The translations under genes and the position numbers were made by a program. Shown one piece after another: positions 1 to 11,635 of a stretch of DNA of 64,000 bases (its first letter is position 1; every line of letters starts with the position of its first letter). The DNA comes from Adineta steineri (taxonomy: Eukaryota > Rotifera > Eurotatoria > Adinetida > Adinetidae). Under the pieces are notes generated by a model that was not told where the DNA came from, ran no database searches, and saw nothing but the letters and a program-made list of their open reading frames with translations. Location of the stretch: contig CAJNOI010000050.1 in the NCBI GenBank assembly GCA_905250115.1, positions 434,706 through 498,705 of the forward strand, in the 5' to 3' direction.

Positions 1-1600
1 GAACCGAATCCAGAGGCAGAACAGATTTTAAATGAAGAACAAAAACCACTTTTTGAGGTATATTTCCTTTATACTATTCCTAGAAAGACAAAAAATGATT
101 TATCATATATCTATATAGAAAGGTGAAAATACAGATGATCTTGATGAAGAAGCATTACAATCACCATTGCCTCATATTCTTGAACAAGCCTATTATTTTG
201 AACAAGCTGGTATTGGTCTTGGACGAGATGAAACATATCAGTAATTACAAACAAGGATGAATTCAAATGTATATATATATTTATTTTAGAATTTGGCTTG
301 CACTTAAACAATTAGTTGATAAAAGTCAATTTGAAAAATTACGTTTTTGGGGTAAAATATTAGGTACAGAAAAAAATTATTATGTAGCTGAAGTTGAACA
401 AAATGCTGATGATGAAGTTGAGGAAGAAGAAGAAAATGAAGAAAATAATGAAAATGAAGATGGAAAAGATCTTGATGATGATGAAGAAGGTGAAGGTGAT
501 GAAGATCCTTTGCCAAAATCAACGTTTAAATCACCACCAACTGTACCAAAAGAAGAACGTGGTACAGGTGTTAATAAATATACTTATTATGTTTGTAATC
601 GTCGTATGTATTCTTCTTAATTTTTTTGAAAGATTAACAAAATGACTAATTGAATATTTTTCAGCTGGAGCACCATGGGTTAGATTACCAACAATAACAC
701 CAGCACATATATCTCTCGCAAGACAGATAAAAGTCTATTTTACAGGAGATTTAACAAGAGAAATCAAATCTTATCCAGCTTATCCAGGAACAGAAAAACA
801 TTATTTACGTGCACAAATTGCAAGAATTAGTGCAACAACACAAGTATCACCTAATGGACGATTTAAATTCTCAGATGTAATTAAATATTGAATTTATTTA
901 ATTATTTCTTATTTATTTGATTTAATTTAGGAAGAAGAAGAAGAGGAAGAAGGTGGTCGAACAAATTATGAAGATAATGAAGATTTTACAGGTGCACCAT
1001 TATCAGAATTAACTGATGAAGAATTAAATGGATGGGTAATGAAGATCTTTAAAAAAATATATCATATTTCATTGATTTATTTAGGTTCATCATGTTTTAC
1101 ATATTCTTCCTCAAGGTCGAACAAAATGGTGGAATCCAAAAGAAGGTGAAGAAGAAGAAGAGCAAGAAGAAGAGGAAGATGAAGATGCAAAAGCTGAAAA
1201 TGAACCACAACCTGAACAAGGCCCACCACTTTTAACACCAGTTGGTGCTGATGCAGATATTCATCATACAAAAGCATGGACAGCAAAAATATCTTCCAAT
1301 TTAATTCCACAATATGCCTGTGCATTCATTCGATCAAATCTTTGGCCTGGTGCATATGCATTTGCACGTGGAATGATCTGGGAAAATATTTATATTGGTT
1401 GTGGACATAAATATGCAACATCCGATTATAAACCTGAATTACCACCTTTACCAGCAACTGAATATAACGATGGACCAGAAATTTTAGAAGCAGATGATCC
1501 AACTGCTGAAGATGAAGAAAAAGCTCGTGCTGCTGCTGAACAACCTGAAGAAGCCGAAGAAGAAGAGGAACAAGAAGAAAATGAAGATGAAGAAGATTAA
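1..1600 (+). CDS. RSPH4A: Radial spoke head protein 4/6 homologue, 5'-truncated by window edge
   Basis: Component of the radial spoke head of motile cilia, which relays central-pair signals to the dynein arms. Exons 1-57, 119-240, 290-603, 665-876, 931-1035 and 1085-1600 join in one frame (1326 nt, 441 residues, TAA stop at 1598-1600); introns are 49-61 nt, GT-AG. Diagnostic blocks are [37 protein letters not shown], the [21 protein letters not shown] region, and the C-terminal [11 protein letters not shown] motif, all hallmarks of the RSP4/RSP6 family. Long Glu/Asp runs interrupt the middle and form the last 40 residues, as in vertebrate RSPH4A/6A. The start lies before base 1, so the N-terminus is missing only because of the window. 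Choosing RSPH4A over RSPH6A is not possible from the sequence; invertebrates usually have a single pro-orthologue. Confidence 0.93.
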
Positions 1601-2634
1601 ACTTCTTTTCTTATGTGTGTATCAATTGCTTTGTTTCATTTTAAATACATATATTTCTAAACATAAAGTATATGTTTTTCTTTATTTGAATTATAAAAAC
1701 ATTTTTTTAGTAAATAATATATCAATCATTTCTTAATATACAATATATATTCTTTTCGATTGAAAAAATTTATTTACAATTAAAAATAGATCAGAATATA
1801 ATCTCAATTGATTGTCCAATATTAGAACGTTGTTCTTGGATGAGAAATATTTGAGAGTTAGCAATGGTATCTTATCTCATAACTTGTATTGAAAATCTAG
1901 ATATGAACAAACTTTGCAGTTTTGGCTGATTTGATGTAGCTTCACTATTTTCTTCTTAAGACGTTATTAACAATTTACCAAAATAAAATAGATATCAGAT
2001 ACATCTGTGTTAAAGGATGGTATATACCATCCTCTCGTCCAGGCACATATGTTCACATATCTTTGTCATCTTTGGTTCTTGGCGTTTCATCATCGTCCAT
2101 TTCATCATCTTTTTCGTTGCATCATTTTTTTCTTTGTGAGGCTGGACGGTCGTTGTCCAGCTCCACCTTTGTTACGCTGTACTATATATATAGTGCTGAT
2201 TTATTTCAATAAAATCATCATCACATCTCCAGCTTCACATCTTGAGTTAGCCACCTCGAGCTACACGCTCACCATCTGACTATTACTAAAATAAAAATAT
2301 TGAAGGTAAATACCTGTATGTAAATTAGTAGTCTAGGGATAAAACGTGTTTGGTGTTAAAGTCGTATAATTGATAAAGAAATAATATTTCTGATAATTTA
2401 GTATAGAATATTCTAGGTAATGCATCTATCCAGAGAAAAAGATAAAAAATAAATAACAAGAGTCGGCGAAATTTTATTAACATGAATCATTACTATGTTA
2501 TACCACTGCTTATTTTTGTAGAAGGAGGAAAGTAAAAAAATACGAATGACGATCGTTGCATCAGATATATCATGAAAGAATGCATAGTAGCAAGATTTAT
2601 TGCATATATAAAATCAAAAGTAATTCTATTATAG
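1601..2634. other. Intergenic, no gene seen
   Basis: AT-rich spacer between the radial spoke gene and the fusion enzyme. About 2010-2280 is visibly richer in G+C and C/T runs and is open in one frame for 90 codons, but it has no recognisable protein and no splice logic, so I treat it as noncoding or as a decayed repeat. A short palindrome (GGATGGTATATACCATCC) sits at 2016-2033. Confidence 0.5.
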
Positions 2635-4020
2635 ATGACAACGACTGTTTTATCGGATATAAAAATGGATGAAACTCAAATAAGAAGAGCATTACTCGTA
2701 GTCGATCTTCAACAAGATTTTACCACTCCTAATGGTCCATTTAAAAATTCATATTTTAAGATTGATCATATTATTTCTAATTTGACTACTATTCTTCCAC
2801 ATTTTCGTGAACACAATGGTATTGTTATTTGGATAAAAGCAGATTATTCGAAATTTATATCAGAACCAAAATATCTTACTCGTCCAGAAGGTGAACGATA
2901 TGAAGGAATTCCAATGAATGATGCTCTTCTTTCTGGTTCACACAAAGCATTTCCATTATGTATGCCTGGAACCGATGGAGAAAAGTTTATGCCTGAAATT
3001 GAATCACTTATAAAAACCGATCAAGATATAATCATAACTAAAACATATTATTCAGCATTTACCGATACCAATCTTGCTGATATTCTGAAAGATGTACAAG
3101 AAGTTCATATCTGTGGTCTTGTAACAGGTGTTTGCGTTCAAGCAACAACTACTGATGCTTTCTTTCATGGACATAAAGTTTTTATTTGGACTGATTGTCT
3201 TGGACATCGAAATGAAAAAGGACATCGAAAAGCCTTGAGTAATATGAAACGATGGTATGCAACAATGATAAATTCAAGTAATTATTATCAACAAGCAACA
3301 CTTGCCAATTTGAAACCTATTCTATATTTTGTTAATGGATCTATACCTAGCTGGAGAGTAATGATGGCACTTTATGAAAAAGGTATTGATTTTGAAGGAA
3401 AACGTTTAAAAGTTATGTCAACACCTAAACAAACTAAATCAGTCGAATTTCTTGCTATTAATCCTCGTGGTTTAACACCAACATTAGTCGATACAGATGG
3501 TTCAATTATTGCTGAATCTCTTGCTATTCTACATTATCTGGAAGAATATTATCCAAATACTCTTCCACTTATACCTGTTGAGAAATCTGAACATATTAAA
3601 GTTTTACAACGAATTCAAGAGTCACAAAATCTTGTTGATATATATGAACCACTTGAAGAGATTGTATTTAAAACACCTAAAGAAGAGCAATCATCACATA
3701 AAGATTCAATTATTAAAACTCTTCAATTAATCGATCAAGAACTTGCATTTTGGGAAATGTATTTAACAAAAACAATATTCATTGCTTGTGATCAATTTAC
3801 ATTAGCTGATTGTGCATTCTATCCTGTTATTGCTTATTTAATACATCGAGGATTAAATCTAGATAAATTTCCAATACTTAAAAATTATATCAACACAATT
3901 AAAACCAAACCAGCTGCAATCAAATCACATCCAATAGATTGGGTTGAGAAAAGTGGTAAAATCAATATATTTAGAGTGGTTAACAATATTGTAGGCAATT
4001 GTAATAAAGAAAATGAATAA
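2635..4020 (+). CDS. Isochorismatase-like hydrolase fused to glutathione S-transferase (intronless)
   Basis: A single 461-codon frame without introns. Residues about 17-205 are an isochorismatase/nicotinamidase-type cysteine hydrolase: LLVVDLQQDF carries the catalytic Asp, ITKTYYSAFTDTNL the catalytic Lys, and GLVTGVCVQATTTDA the nucleophilic Cys. Residues about 223-305 are a GST N-terminal thioredoxin fold (ILYFVNGSIPSWRVMMALYE, then NPRGLTPTLVD and the glutathione-contact motif ESLAILHYLEEYYP). The remainder to about 445 is the helical GST C-terminal domain. Both halves look intact. The substrate is unknown; a nicotinamidase-like amide or isochorismate hydrolysis coupled to glutathione chemistry is only a guess. 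Lack of introns among intron-rich neighbours suggests horizontal acquisition or retroposition. ATG at 2635 is chosen because the domain starts 15 residues later; a second in-frame Met lies 10 codons downstream. Confidence 0.9.
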   Translation: MTTTVLSDIKMDETQIRRALLVVDLQQDFTTPNGPFKNSYFKIDHIISNLTTILPHFREHNGIVIWIKADYSKFISEPKYLTRPEGERYEGIPMNDALLSGSHKAFPLCMPGTDGEKFMPEIESLIKTDQDIIITKTYYSAFTDTNLADILKDVQEVHICGLVTGVCVQATTTDAFFHGHKVFIWTDCLGHRNEKGHRKALSNMKRWYATMINSSNYYQQATLANLKPILYFVNGSIPSWRVMMALYEKGIDFEGKRLKVMSTPKQTKSVEFLAINPRGLTPTLVDTDGSIIAESLAILHYLEEYYPNTLPLIPVEKSEHIKVLQRIQESQNLVDIYEPLEEIVFKTPKEEQSSHKDSIIKTLQLIDQELAFWEMYLTKTIFIACDQFTLADCAFYPVIAYLIHRGLNLDKFPILKNYINTIKTKPAAIKSHPIDWVEKSGKINIFRVVNNIVGNCNKENE

Positions 4021-4102
4021 TTTAACAATTACTGATTCTTCTATTTGACAAATCAATAAGAGATTATATACTATTTCTTTTTCTTGTTAGTATGTATTAA
4101 TG

Positions 4103-4108
4103 AATAAA
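4103..4108 (+). promoter_or_regulatory. Polyadenylation signal for the fusion gene
   Basis: AATAAA 83 nt after the TAA of the isochorismatase-GST gene, followed by A/T-rich sequence. The rest of 4021-4452 shows no gene; it separates this gene from the convergent aldo-keto reductase. Confidence 0.55.
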
Positions 4109-4452
4109 AGTAAAATTCTAAAAACTTTTTAATATACCTCCTTGTTACTAATGAAATCTAACATCAGTCGGTGATAGATTTAAAAAAACATAACAATTAG
4201 AAAAGATATGTATATTTCGCATTATTGCAATTGATTGCTACAGTGTTAGTCTCTTGATAGTTGTAGAATGATATTAGATGTATTATTCGTCATTTGAACC
4301 AGTCATTCAAAATAAATATTAATAGACTATTCTGGTTATCGATGATGTATTGCTAGTTTATTATTTAAACAATCAGAAAATTTACACAAAAAAAACAGAA
4401 CAGGAAGACATTTGCTAGTTTAATTATATAAATCTTGTTTTTCTCCTATATT

Positions 4453-5643
4453 CTACAAAATCAATCTTGCATCACCACACACTTTGCTCATTGGACGATT
4501 CAAATAACCTAGAGTCATCATATCTTGATCGTCAAGCTGAAAATCAAATATAGACATATTTTCCATCATATGTACTGGATCACGAGTACGAGGATTAATT
4601 ACAATTCCTTGTTGCCAATGCCAACGAAGTATTACTTGAGCCGATGTTTTACCGTATTTCTTTGCAATTGCAGTAACATTTGGGTGTTTGCGTAAATCAG
4701 GAATAGCATTCCAAGTAGGACCAAGTGTTATAGCATAGTCAGGAGCACCAATTGGTGAATAACTATTAAATGTAATGTCTTGTTTTTGACAAAAATCTAG
4801 AAGTTCATCTTCATGCCAATAAGGATGAAATTCTACCTGAAAAAAAAGAGAGATTATGATTCACGAGAATATTTCATGAATTGGACATACTTGATTAACA
4901 CTAGGAATAGTGGAATTTAAATTAAAAATTTCTAATAAATGATTTACTTCATAATTGCTCACACCAATAGCACGAACCTAAAAAATCAAATTATACTAAA
5001 GTTAACAATAAATTTTTTATGATAAATTCTTTACTCATACAATTATCTCTGACTTAAAAAAAAAGAAGAATCTTACTCGTTTTTGATTGAATAATGTTTC
5101 GAATGCTCGCCATGATTGAATACGACATTCTTTCCAAGTTCCGTCTTCTTTTACACAAGGTGGAATTGTTATTCCAGGTTTACCCGGTTCTTCACCTGGC
5201 CAATGAATGAGAAGAAGATCAACATAGTTGGTTTGTAAAGATTTGAGTATGGTAGCGAATCTTTCAAGTACTTGATCATAGCTAGTAGGATCTATTTTCG
5301 ATGTAATAAATATTTCTGAACGAGGTACACCGCTAGCTACCCAACCTGTACCAATACCATTAAGTGAAGCATAACAGTCAGCAGTATCAATACGTCTGCC
5401 GCCCATTGTTAACCATGCTAGACTAGCATTATGGCCTTGCTCAGGTCCCCAATATTCTCCACCTGAACCATCAGGTTTACCATAGCCTCCTGTACCTAAT
5501 CCTACTACAGGCATCAGTACTTCTCCATGAGCAGCATTCATAAGTCGCACAGTTGGTTGCTGATTAACAGATTTCATCTCTGAAGTAGCACAGAGAATTG
5601 ACATCGATAACAATGCAACAAGGTAAATGTGCAGAAAGAACAT
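4453..5643 (-). CDS. Secreted/ER aldo-keto reductase
   Basis: NAD(P)H-dependent reductase of carbonyl compounds. Exons on the minus strand are 5643-5077, 4977-4891 and 4836-4453 (1038 nt, 345 residues). The TIM-barrel AKR catalytic tetrad is visible: Asp and Tyr in RRIDTADCY, Lys in FITSKIDP, His in LLLIHWPGEEPG. Later motifs RAIGVSNYEV, EFHPYWHEDELLDFC and YGKTSAQVILRWHWQQG complete the fold, and the C-terminal nucleotide-binding stretch VINPRTRDPVHMMEN is conserved. Residues 1-19 (MFFLHIYLVALLSMSILCA) form a signal peptide, unusual because most AKRs are cytosolic. The Ser/Gly-rich segment around GYGKPDGSGGEYWGPEQGH is an insertion relative to the shortest family members. Substrate unknown. 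Confidence 0.93.
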
Positions 5644-8085
5644 GAAGAAATGTTGTTGTCGTCGTATTTATCTTCAAAGTAATACAGTACAAAATTTAGA
5701 AAGAGTAATAATTGTGATAAAAAAACTAACCTAAGAACAAGAACAAAATACAAATAGTTTGAGAGTAAAGGCCTTGTAAATATAGATGTAACTCGAAAAA
5801 AAACAGTGCTATTTTCTTTATTTAAAATTACCTATCATTGTAGATAACATGTTTATCGTCTTATTGAGTCTCATCTTGATCTTTACTAGTAAAGTGAAAT
5901 GCTTTCTGTTCATATGAATAAAGAAAACTATAATTCTTTTTTTTTGTCTATCGTTTGAAAGCCTTAAGATGAAACTTATATACAGTGAGATAATGAAATA
6001 ATCCATATCATCTAACAGTGTGTCATGGTATTTTTCCCTTTTTTGTTATAATTTTATCCAACACATACACATATATATAGCTGTCGTTATGTGTATGTGA
6101 TATGTATATATATATCTTTTTATGTTTCGTTCTCTCTACCTGTTATTTGTCTTTTCTCTTCTTCAATAAAGATACATTTTCCGAAGATCGTATTTCATTG
6201 AATATTAAGACGTAACATATACACGATACTTTACAAAGTTTGTTTTTTATTTGAGAGGATAAAAAGGACAAATGTTAACATGTGGCAGTATATTTTTTAT
6301 CTGATTAAGCAAATAAAAAATGGAAAACATAAGAAACAAAGCCGTGAAATTTTTTATACTATATTCAAATTTGAACAATTTATATCTACCCAGGCCAAAA
6401 AAACAGACATGAGATCTGACGCGTACCAGATTTTTCATCTGATCTTGATACAAAATCGGACAATATCATATATGTTGGTTTTTTTTAAGATTCTGAACGT
6501 CATATACAAGCTAAAATCTTACGAAAATCAGACAATCGGATTCGTATTGGTTCGGACTGAGTGTTGCTTACAAGATTTTATCAGATCCGATATCATACAA
6601 CAAAATGTCAGATCTTGTACGATCATATATGTTTTCTATTTTATTCGAGAATTGCTAATATAATGGTTTCATTGTGATATATATATATAGTATACAATGG
6701 ATGAAATGGCACTGCCAAAGCTAACGCTTCACAGTAGTGAGGTAGTAAGACGAAATTAAACTTGATAAGTAAACATCGTTAAATCACTAATTTACCTCTG
6801 AAATTTGTTAAGAAAAGGGAATTTGTGTAAAATACATTGAAGCGAGAAAAGATCGATACTATGTTGCAACGACCTCTCTGAAAACCCTTTACATTTTTCT
6901 ATAAAATCGTCTGTGTCAAATTAAAATAAAACTTAACGCTGACTAGAAATTACAAATAGAGAAACAAATATTTGTTTTTATTATCAGATATTGCAACAGA
7001 TGAACTTTTACAAAAAAAGGATTTTGAATATTTACTAAGAATTTAATTCACCTCGGGAAAGTTCAGCGTTCTTTTACACATTCATTGATTATCAAAATCT
7101 CTGCTCATTTTGGTTTATTTTATGATATTAGACTTTCCTAGCACTATGGTGTAGTCTTTATTACTATTACAAATAATGAAAAAAAAATTTAAGCTAAGCT
7201 AATAACAAATAAAATCTTAATATCTTGTCTTCTATCATAACTTTCAGATCCCTGAAAATTCAATGATAATAGGCTGTAAAAAAACCGCTGTAGTTTTTTT
7301 TTAGATATAACACGGTAAATACAATGAACTTGTTGCACCATATCAACTTAAATACAAATGTTAATCATTATTAGAATAAAATCTTTGTTTCACTCCTATA
7401 TTTCTATATAAGTATATTTACACGTCTGTTTTAGTTTTATAGTGAATATATATAGATGTAATGAAGGCGACTTCTGTCGTCTGGTAGCAAAATGAGTGTC
7501 TGTCATTTATTGATTTTAGACTTTCTATTACTTCTTACGTTAGTGATTAGTATCTTATTCATGTTATTGTTTAGCGAAAACTATTTTATTTATGAGTACA
7601 ATTGGCTTGCAAATAAAATATTCTCATTGATATATGACTCATTTTATTTTCACTTTAAAGTTTAACTGATACAGTGTATGTGTAAAACAAAAATTTAACG
7701 AAACCAGTGTAAATCTTACTATAAGATCAGTTTCTTAGTTCTGATACGAAGCCTGTTTAAAGAATTCAGGAACGACGATTTTTCGTATGACCTTATTACC
7801 TGATTGATTGACCTGGGTTGTCTTGATTTTATTAAAAAATAAATTTTCTAATATTTTTTATATACTGTCACATGTCAAGCATGTTCGGAAATGAATATCT
7901 ATTTTTGCTGAATTAAATTCTTGATGAACGCCAAGTTTATGATAGCCACACCTTGTCTTTATTAACATTCCGACAGAAAGAGAAAAAAAACGAGAGAATA
8001 AATTCATGCACATATTTTTTATTTTTTTAAGAGTATTTTTTTTCTGTTCCTCGACAACTGATAGCATTCTTGAAAGGCTAAATCA
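5644..8085. other. Long AT-rich intergenic region
   Basis: No exon chain or domain could be supported on either strand. The longest open frames (6280-6663 +, 5818-6006 -) have biased Phe/Ile/Lys/Tyr composition typical of chance frames in AT-rich DNA. Around 6400-6640 there are several GATCTGA/CAGATC variants and two related blocks each ending in ATCATATATG, suggesting a small decayed repeat. Simple TA/CA tracts occur at 6060-6115. Confidence 0.5.
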
Positions 8086-9032
8086 ATGAATATATTTTTT
8101 CAATCTATTATTAAAGTAAAAGGTAAAAAGATAGAGAAGAGAAAAATCTTTGACACATATATCAGTTTTTAGGTTATCTATTATCTTTTGATTATTATCG
8201 TTTGGTTTGGATAGTTATTATAGCTTTATTATTATTTCTTTTTTATACTTCTCGTCAATGTCAGTTTATACCTTCTAATATATCATATATTAAAAATTCT
8301 TTTAATAAAACAAGAAATTCATCTAATCAGACAGATATACGATCGCAATTAACTAGAATTATTGTTGTATCTCATTATAATGAAGATATAAATTGGCTTG
8401 ATTTATTTATTGGTGATAAAATTCCACATATTGTTTATACAAGATCATCTGATCCATTAATACGTCATGGTCTATTAGTAAATAAAGGCAGAGAAGCTGT
8501 AGTTTATCTTCGTTATATTGTTGATTTTTATTCAAATCTACCATCATCAATAGCTTTTATTCATGGACATCGAACTTCATGGCATCAAAAGGATCCAAAT
8601 GATGTTGTCGTTGCATTACGAGCTTTAAAATGGCATAAATATAGTTATATGCCATTGACTAGTACAACGACTACATCTCGATTTCAACAGAGAGCTTCAG
8701 AAATGCAAGAAGCAGTTAATTATGAATTATGGCGAGATGTTCTACAGAAAGAACTCGGTCCACCACCATTAAATGGAATTCGAACACATTGTTGCGCATC
8801 ATTTGTGGTTAGAAAAGAGGCTATTCTTAAACATCCGAAAGAATTTTATTTAAAGATAATGAATTATATTAATGCTAGTCCACGTTCTGATCAATTAACA
8901 GGTAGAACACTTGAATATACTTGGCATATGATCTTTGGTCAACCAGCAATATTCAATATGAAATCATGTGATGTATTTTTTTGCGATGCAAATGGAAGAA
9001 TTTCTGTTGAATTAGCGGAGAAAAATGCATAG
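8086..9032 (+). CDS. DUF3431 family protein, type II membrane (glycosyltransferase-like)
   Basis: The main exon is open from 8154 but has no ATG at its start. A short first exon 8086-8122 (ATG, then MNIFFQSIIKVK) joins through a 50-nt GT-AG intron (8123-8172) in the right phase, giving 298 residues. A hydrophobic helix (about residues 24-41, LVWIVIIALLLFLFYTS) follows, so the protein is probably a type II membrane protein of the secretory pathway. The luminal part matches the DUF3431 pattern: IIVVSHYNEDINWLDL, HIVYTRS, INKGREAVVYLRYI-like block (here LLVNKGREAVVYLRYIVD), IAFIHGHRTSWHQKD, and a late CCASFVVRKEAI. Members are common in fungi, plants and some invertebrates; biochemical activity is not established. 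The first exon is an inference; the domain call is strong. Confidence 0.82.
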
Positions 9033-9044
9033 TTCGTATTTATT

Positions 9045-9050
9045 AATAAA
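9045..9050 (+). promoter_or_regulatory. Polyadenylation signal for the DUF3431 gene
   Basis: AATAAA 12 nt after the TAG stop; a second AATAAA overlaps 9057-9062. Confidence 0.5.
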
Positions 9051-9899
9051 CCTACTAATAAATATTTATTCTGATTATTTGATTAACAAATTGACAAGCA
9101 TACGTTATCAACAAGAAAAAGAAAACTACAGCTTTTTAAAACAAAAATATATATTTAAACAGAGCATTATTTTATATAATACAGTGAATATAATCTTAAA
9201 ATAAAGTCAATTATCAAAACTGTATTACAAACTTATGATAAGTATTGTTTGATATCATCATAAGGAGAGATATCTTTTTTTAATCTTATTCAATAGTACA
9301 TATGCTGTTTTACCTCTGTCAGTGAGATAACAGTCTTTAAAGATTTTAAATATTGTCTTATTGATTTAAAGATTTCAAATATTATCTTATTGGTTTAAAT
9401 TTTCAAAAAAACGAATAAAAAATACGTTTTTATTACTTATAATACAAGTAAATATATATGCACGAAACGATTTCTTTTAATATAATCTATCGGTTGAATT
9501 TTTTCACCAATTTATAATCGTTTTATATATTTGCGCGAACGACAACTTCTTTCTGTAATCTTAGAAACAAAAAAAAAATTAATATTGTGATAGACGATAA
9601 TTATATCTATCTTCTAATATTACATAGAATTTGATATCTACATGAGAAGTCTTTTAGTTAATGATTTTAAGTCAAGTAATGAATTTGCAAAATTCAAACA
9701 TAGTAAATTATTTCACAGATTTGAAAGTCTATTCCTCATAAGCTGTTCATATACAACTTGTAATCAAAATTTAGTACTATAACGGAATTTTACAAGTTAT
9801 AACAGATATTTCCTATATATAGCCAATATTCCTAAAGCGAACGTACTATCTATTTTAGCTGGAATCAAATAGTTCTCAGTATTTCATCATTTACTAACG

Positions 9900-10325
9900 A
9901 TTAAAAGCAAAACTTTGATATACTATCGAGAACAAATTTGTTCAGAATTGTCAGATCTATTACATACTAGCGATTCAGTTATAATAGATGAACTATATTG
10001 TTATTGCACTGTTTTAGTTTCATGCAAGTATTTATCAGAAGAGAAAAATATAAATATTAATAGAAAACTTTTCATCAATTTTTATTATTCGCGTATTGAT
10101 AGATATGAAATTGGATGGTGCTTCGGGATATGTAGTCTTTCTTGTGAAATCTTTTTGTTAAAAAAAACATTGCTATCGATATTTATATTTTTCACTTTTG
10201 ATAAATGCTCGAATGTAACAAAAACAATGATGTAATAACATAGTTCTTCTATTATAGCTGAACCGCTAGAATATGATAGAGTTGAAGATAGAGAATCGAA
10301 TGATATCAATTGTAAAGGTTTTCGT
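9900..10325. repeat. Imperfect inverted repeat (fold-back element), arms about 180 bp
   Basis: The segment about 9900-10085 is similar to the reverse complement of about 10150-10325. The clearest blocks are TAGCGATTCAGTTATAATAG (left) against TAGCGGTTCAGCTATAATAG (right, reverse complement), and GAGAAAAATATAAATATTAA against GTGAAAAATATAAATATCGA. Arms are about 75-80% alike by eye and are separated by a loop of roughly 60-70 bp. Each arm, read outwards-in, encodes a similar peptide in chance frames, which is how the pairing shows up. Could be a fold-back/MITE-type element or a source of hairpin RNA. Arm edges are approximate. Confidence 0.8.
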
Positions 10326-11022
10326 TGAAATCTCTAGACAAAAATGAATACATTGTTCACTTATTCTGTACTGGTGCGTTCGCTTTAGGGAAATGCACAT
10401 AAAGTGAAACGTTTTCAATTTTTAATTTTCTACCGCTCATTAACATAACAATAAACTATTTAAAATTGCTTCCAACAACAGAGCACAAATACTCTTTTAA
10501 ATTAATATTAAAATTTAAAAATCATCCCTTTGAATACCTTCTAACGAAAATTGCAGTGAAGATAAGTTTTGTTACAAAATATTTCAATGAAAGAAATAAT
10601 TTAAAGAAAAAAGATCCTATTGATAAAATATATGTATACGATAATGAGCGTTTTAGTATTCAAGGAAAACTATCGATGCGTCATTACCATCAATATTTCA
10701 AACTATCTAAAAATCAATAAAGAGAGATAGAAAAAAACAACTCACTTGTATGATTCTCTATTTTTATTGCTTTCTTTTCTTTATTTTGCTGTCATTGCAA
10801 TAAAACATAAATTTAAAAGAAGTGTATTCTGTTCATTATCTCTGTCATGGCATTGAATATTGCTGTTCGACCTCGCTTTCATTTTTTTTTCAAGATATTT
10901 ATTGGACTAGCAAGAAATAAGAGGAAAGAAACGAAAAGAAGAAATAGAAAAATGGTCGTAGTGTATCAGTGTTGACTGACTCATACAGGTGATATATTGA
11001 ACTTAGTAATTGAATTGACGGA

Positions 11023-11635
11023 ATGCGCACAAGACGCACGACAAGACAAACAACAAACGATGACGATGATGATGATAGTGATAATGTGTATGTATTAGAT
11101 TTATTAAATATATTTAACAATACAAAAATATTGTCTTAATTATTACAGCATAGTGGAAACTCCAATTGACGAGATACGGAAGAAAATTGAATCAATAGAA
11201 CAAGAAATCAATCGACGATTTGAACAAATTGATCATGATCTCGATTCTTTGAAAACTGCTTCAGAGAAAACTCGTGCAGCTGAATGTAAAGAAGATGAAC
11301 GTTTTTTAAAACTCTGTCATGCTGTAGATTATATTCTTGAACATACTGATAATAATTATGAAACATTAGCATGTCGTGAAATGACTTTATCGTTACTCGG
11401 TCAAAGGTCAGGCCGGCCATTTTCCGGACGTACAATTCGTAATCGACTAATATGCCGACGAATGAAAAGTTGGTGTTTATTTAATTTTTTAATACTCTTC
11501 ATTGTAATTTGCATGTCTATTTATGGATTACATCGTAGTTGGTGTTATCTATTCGTAGTCATCTGTCTATTAGGATCATTATTTTCGTCAATAGGTCTTC
11601 GTAAAATTTATAAAATTATCGACACCATTTGGTGA
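11023..11635 (+). CDS. Orphan coiled-coil protein with two C-terminal transmembrane helices
   Basis: No family recognised. The large exon 11149-11635 lacks an ATG in frame at its start; exon 11023-11087 (ATG; Arg/Thr-rich then an Asp run DDDDDSDN) splices through a 61-nt intron (GTATGT...TTACAG) in phase, giving 183 residues. The middle is a heptad-like acidic/basic helix (IRKKIESIEQEINRRFEQID onwards), then a basic patch GRTIRNRLICRRMKSW, and two hydrophobic segments (LFNFLILFIVICMSIYGL and CYLFVVICLLGSLFSSIGL). The layout, soluble coiled coil plus a C-terminal hairpin of helices, resembles tail-anchored or reticulon-like membrane proteins, but no homology is claimed. Stop is TGA directly after a TGG Trp codon. 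Confidence 0.68.

Larger units (their letters stand above)
9033..11022. other. Intergenic region holding a long inverted repeat
   Basis: Apart from the inverted repeat at 9900-10325 no gene is supported. A frame at about 10466-10720 is Lys/Ile/Tyr-rich with no ATG at its start and no domain; I see no reason to call it a gene. Confidence 0.45.

Noticed and set aside
2007..2279. 90-codon plus-strand frame
   Set aside because: No homology, no introns, biased composition and no supporting context.
6280..6663. 127-codon plus-strand frame
   Set aside because: Phe/Ile/Lys/Tyr-rich chance frame in AT-rich DNA overlapping a decayed repeat; an equally long frame lies on the other strand.
9915..10309. 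Two opposing small proteins with similar sequence
   Set aside because: Their similarity comes from the inverted DNA repeat. Neither has a good start, and the frames are not conserved beyond the arms.
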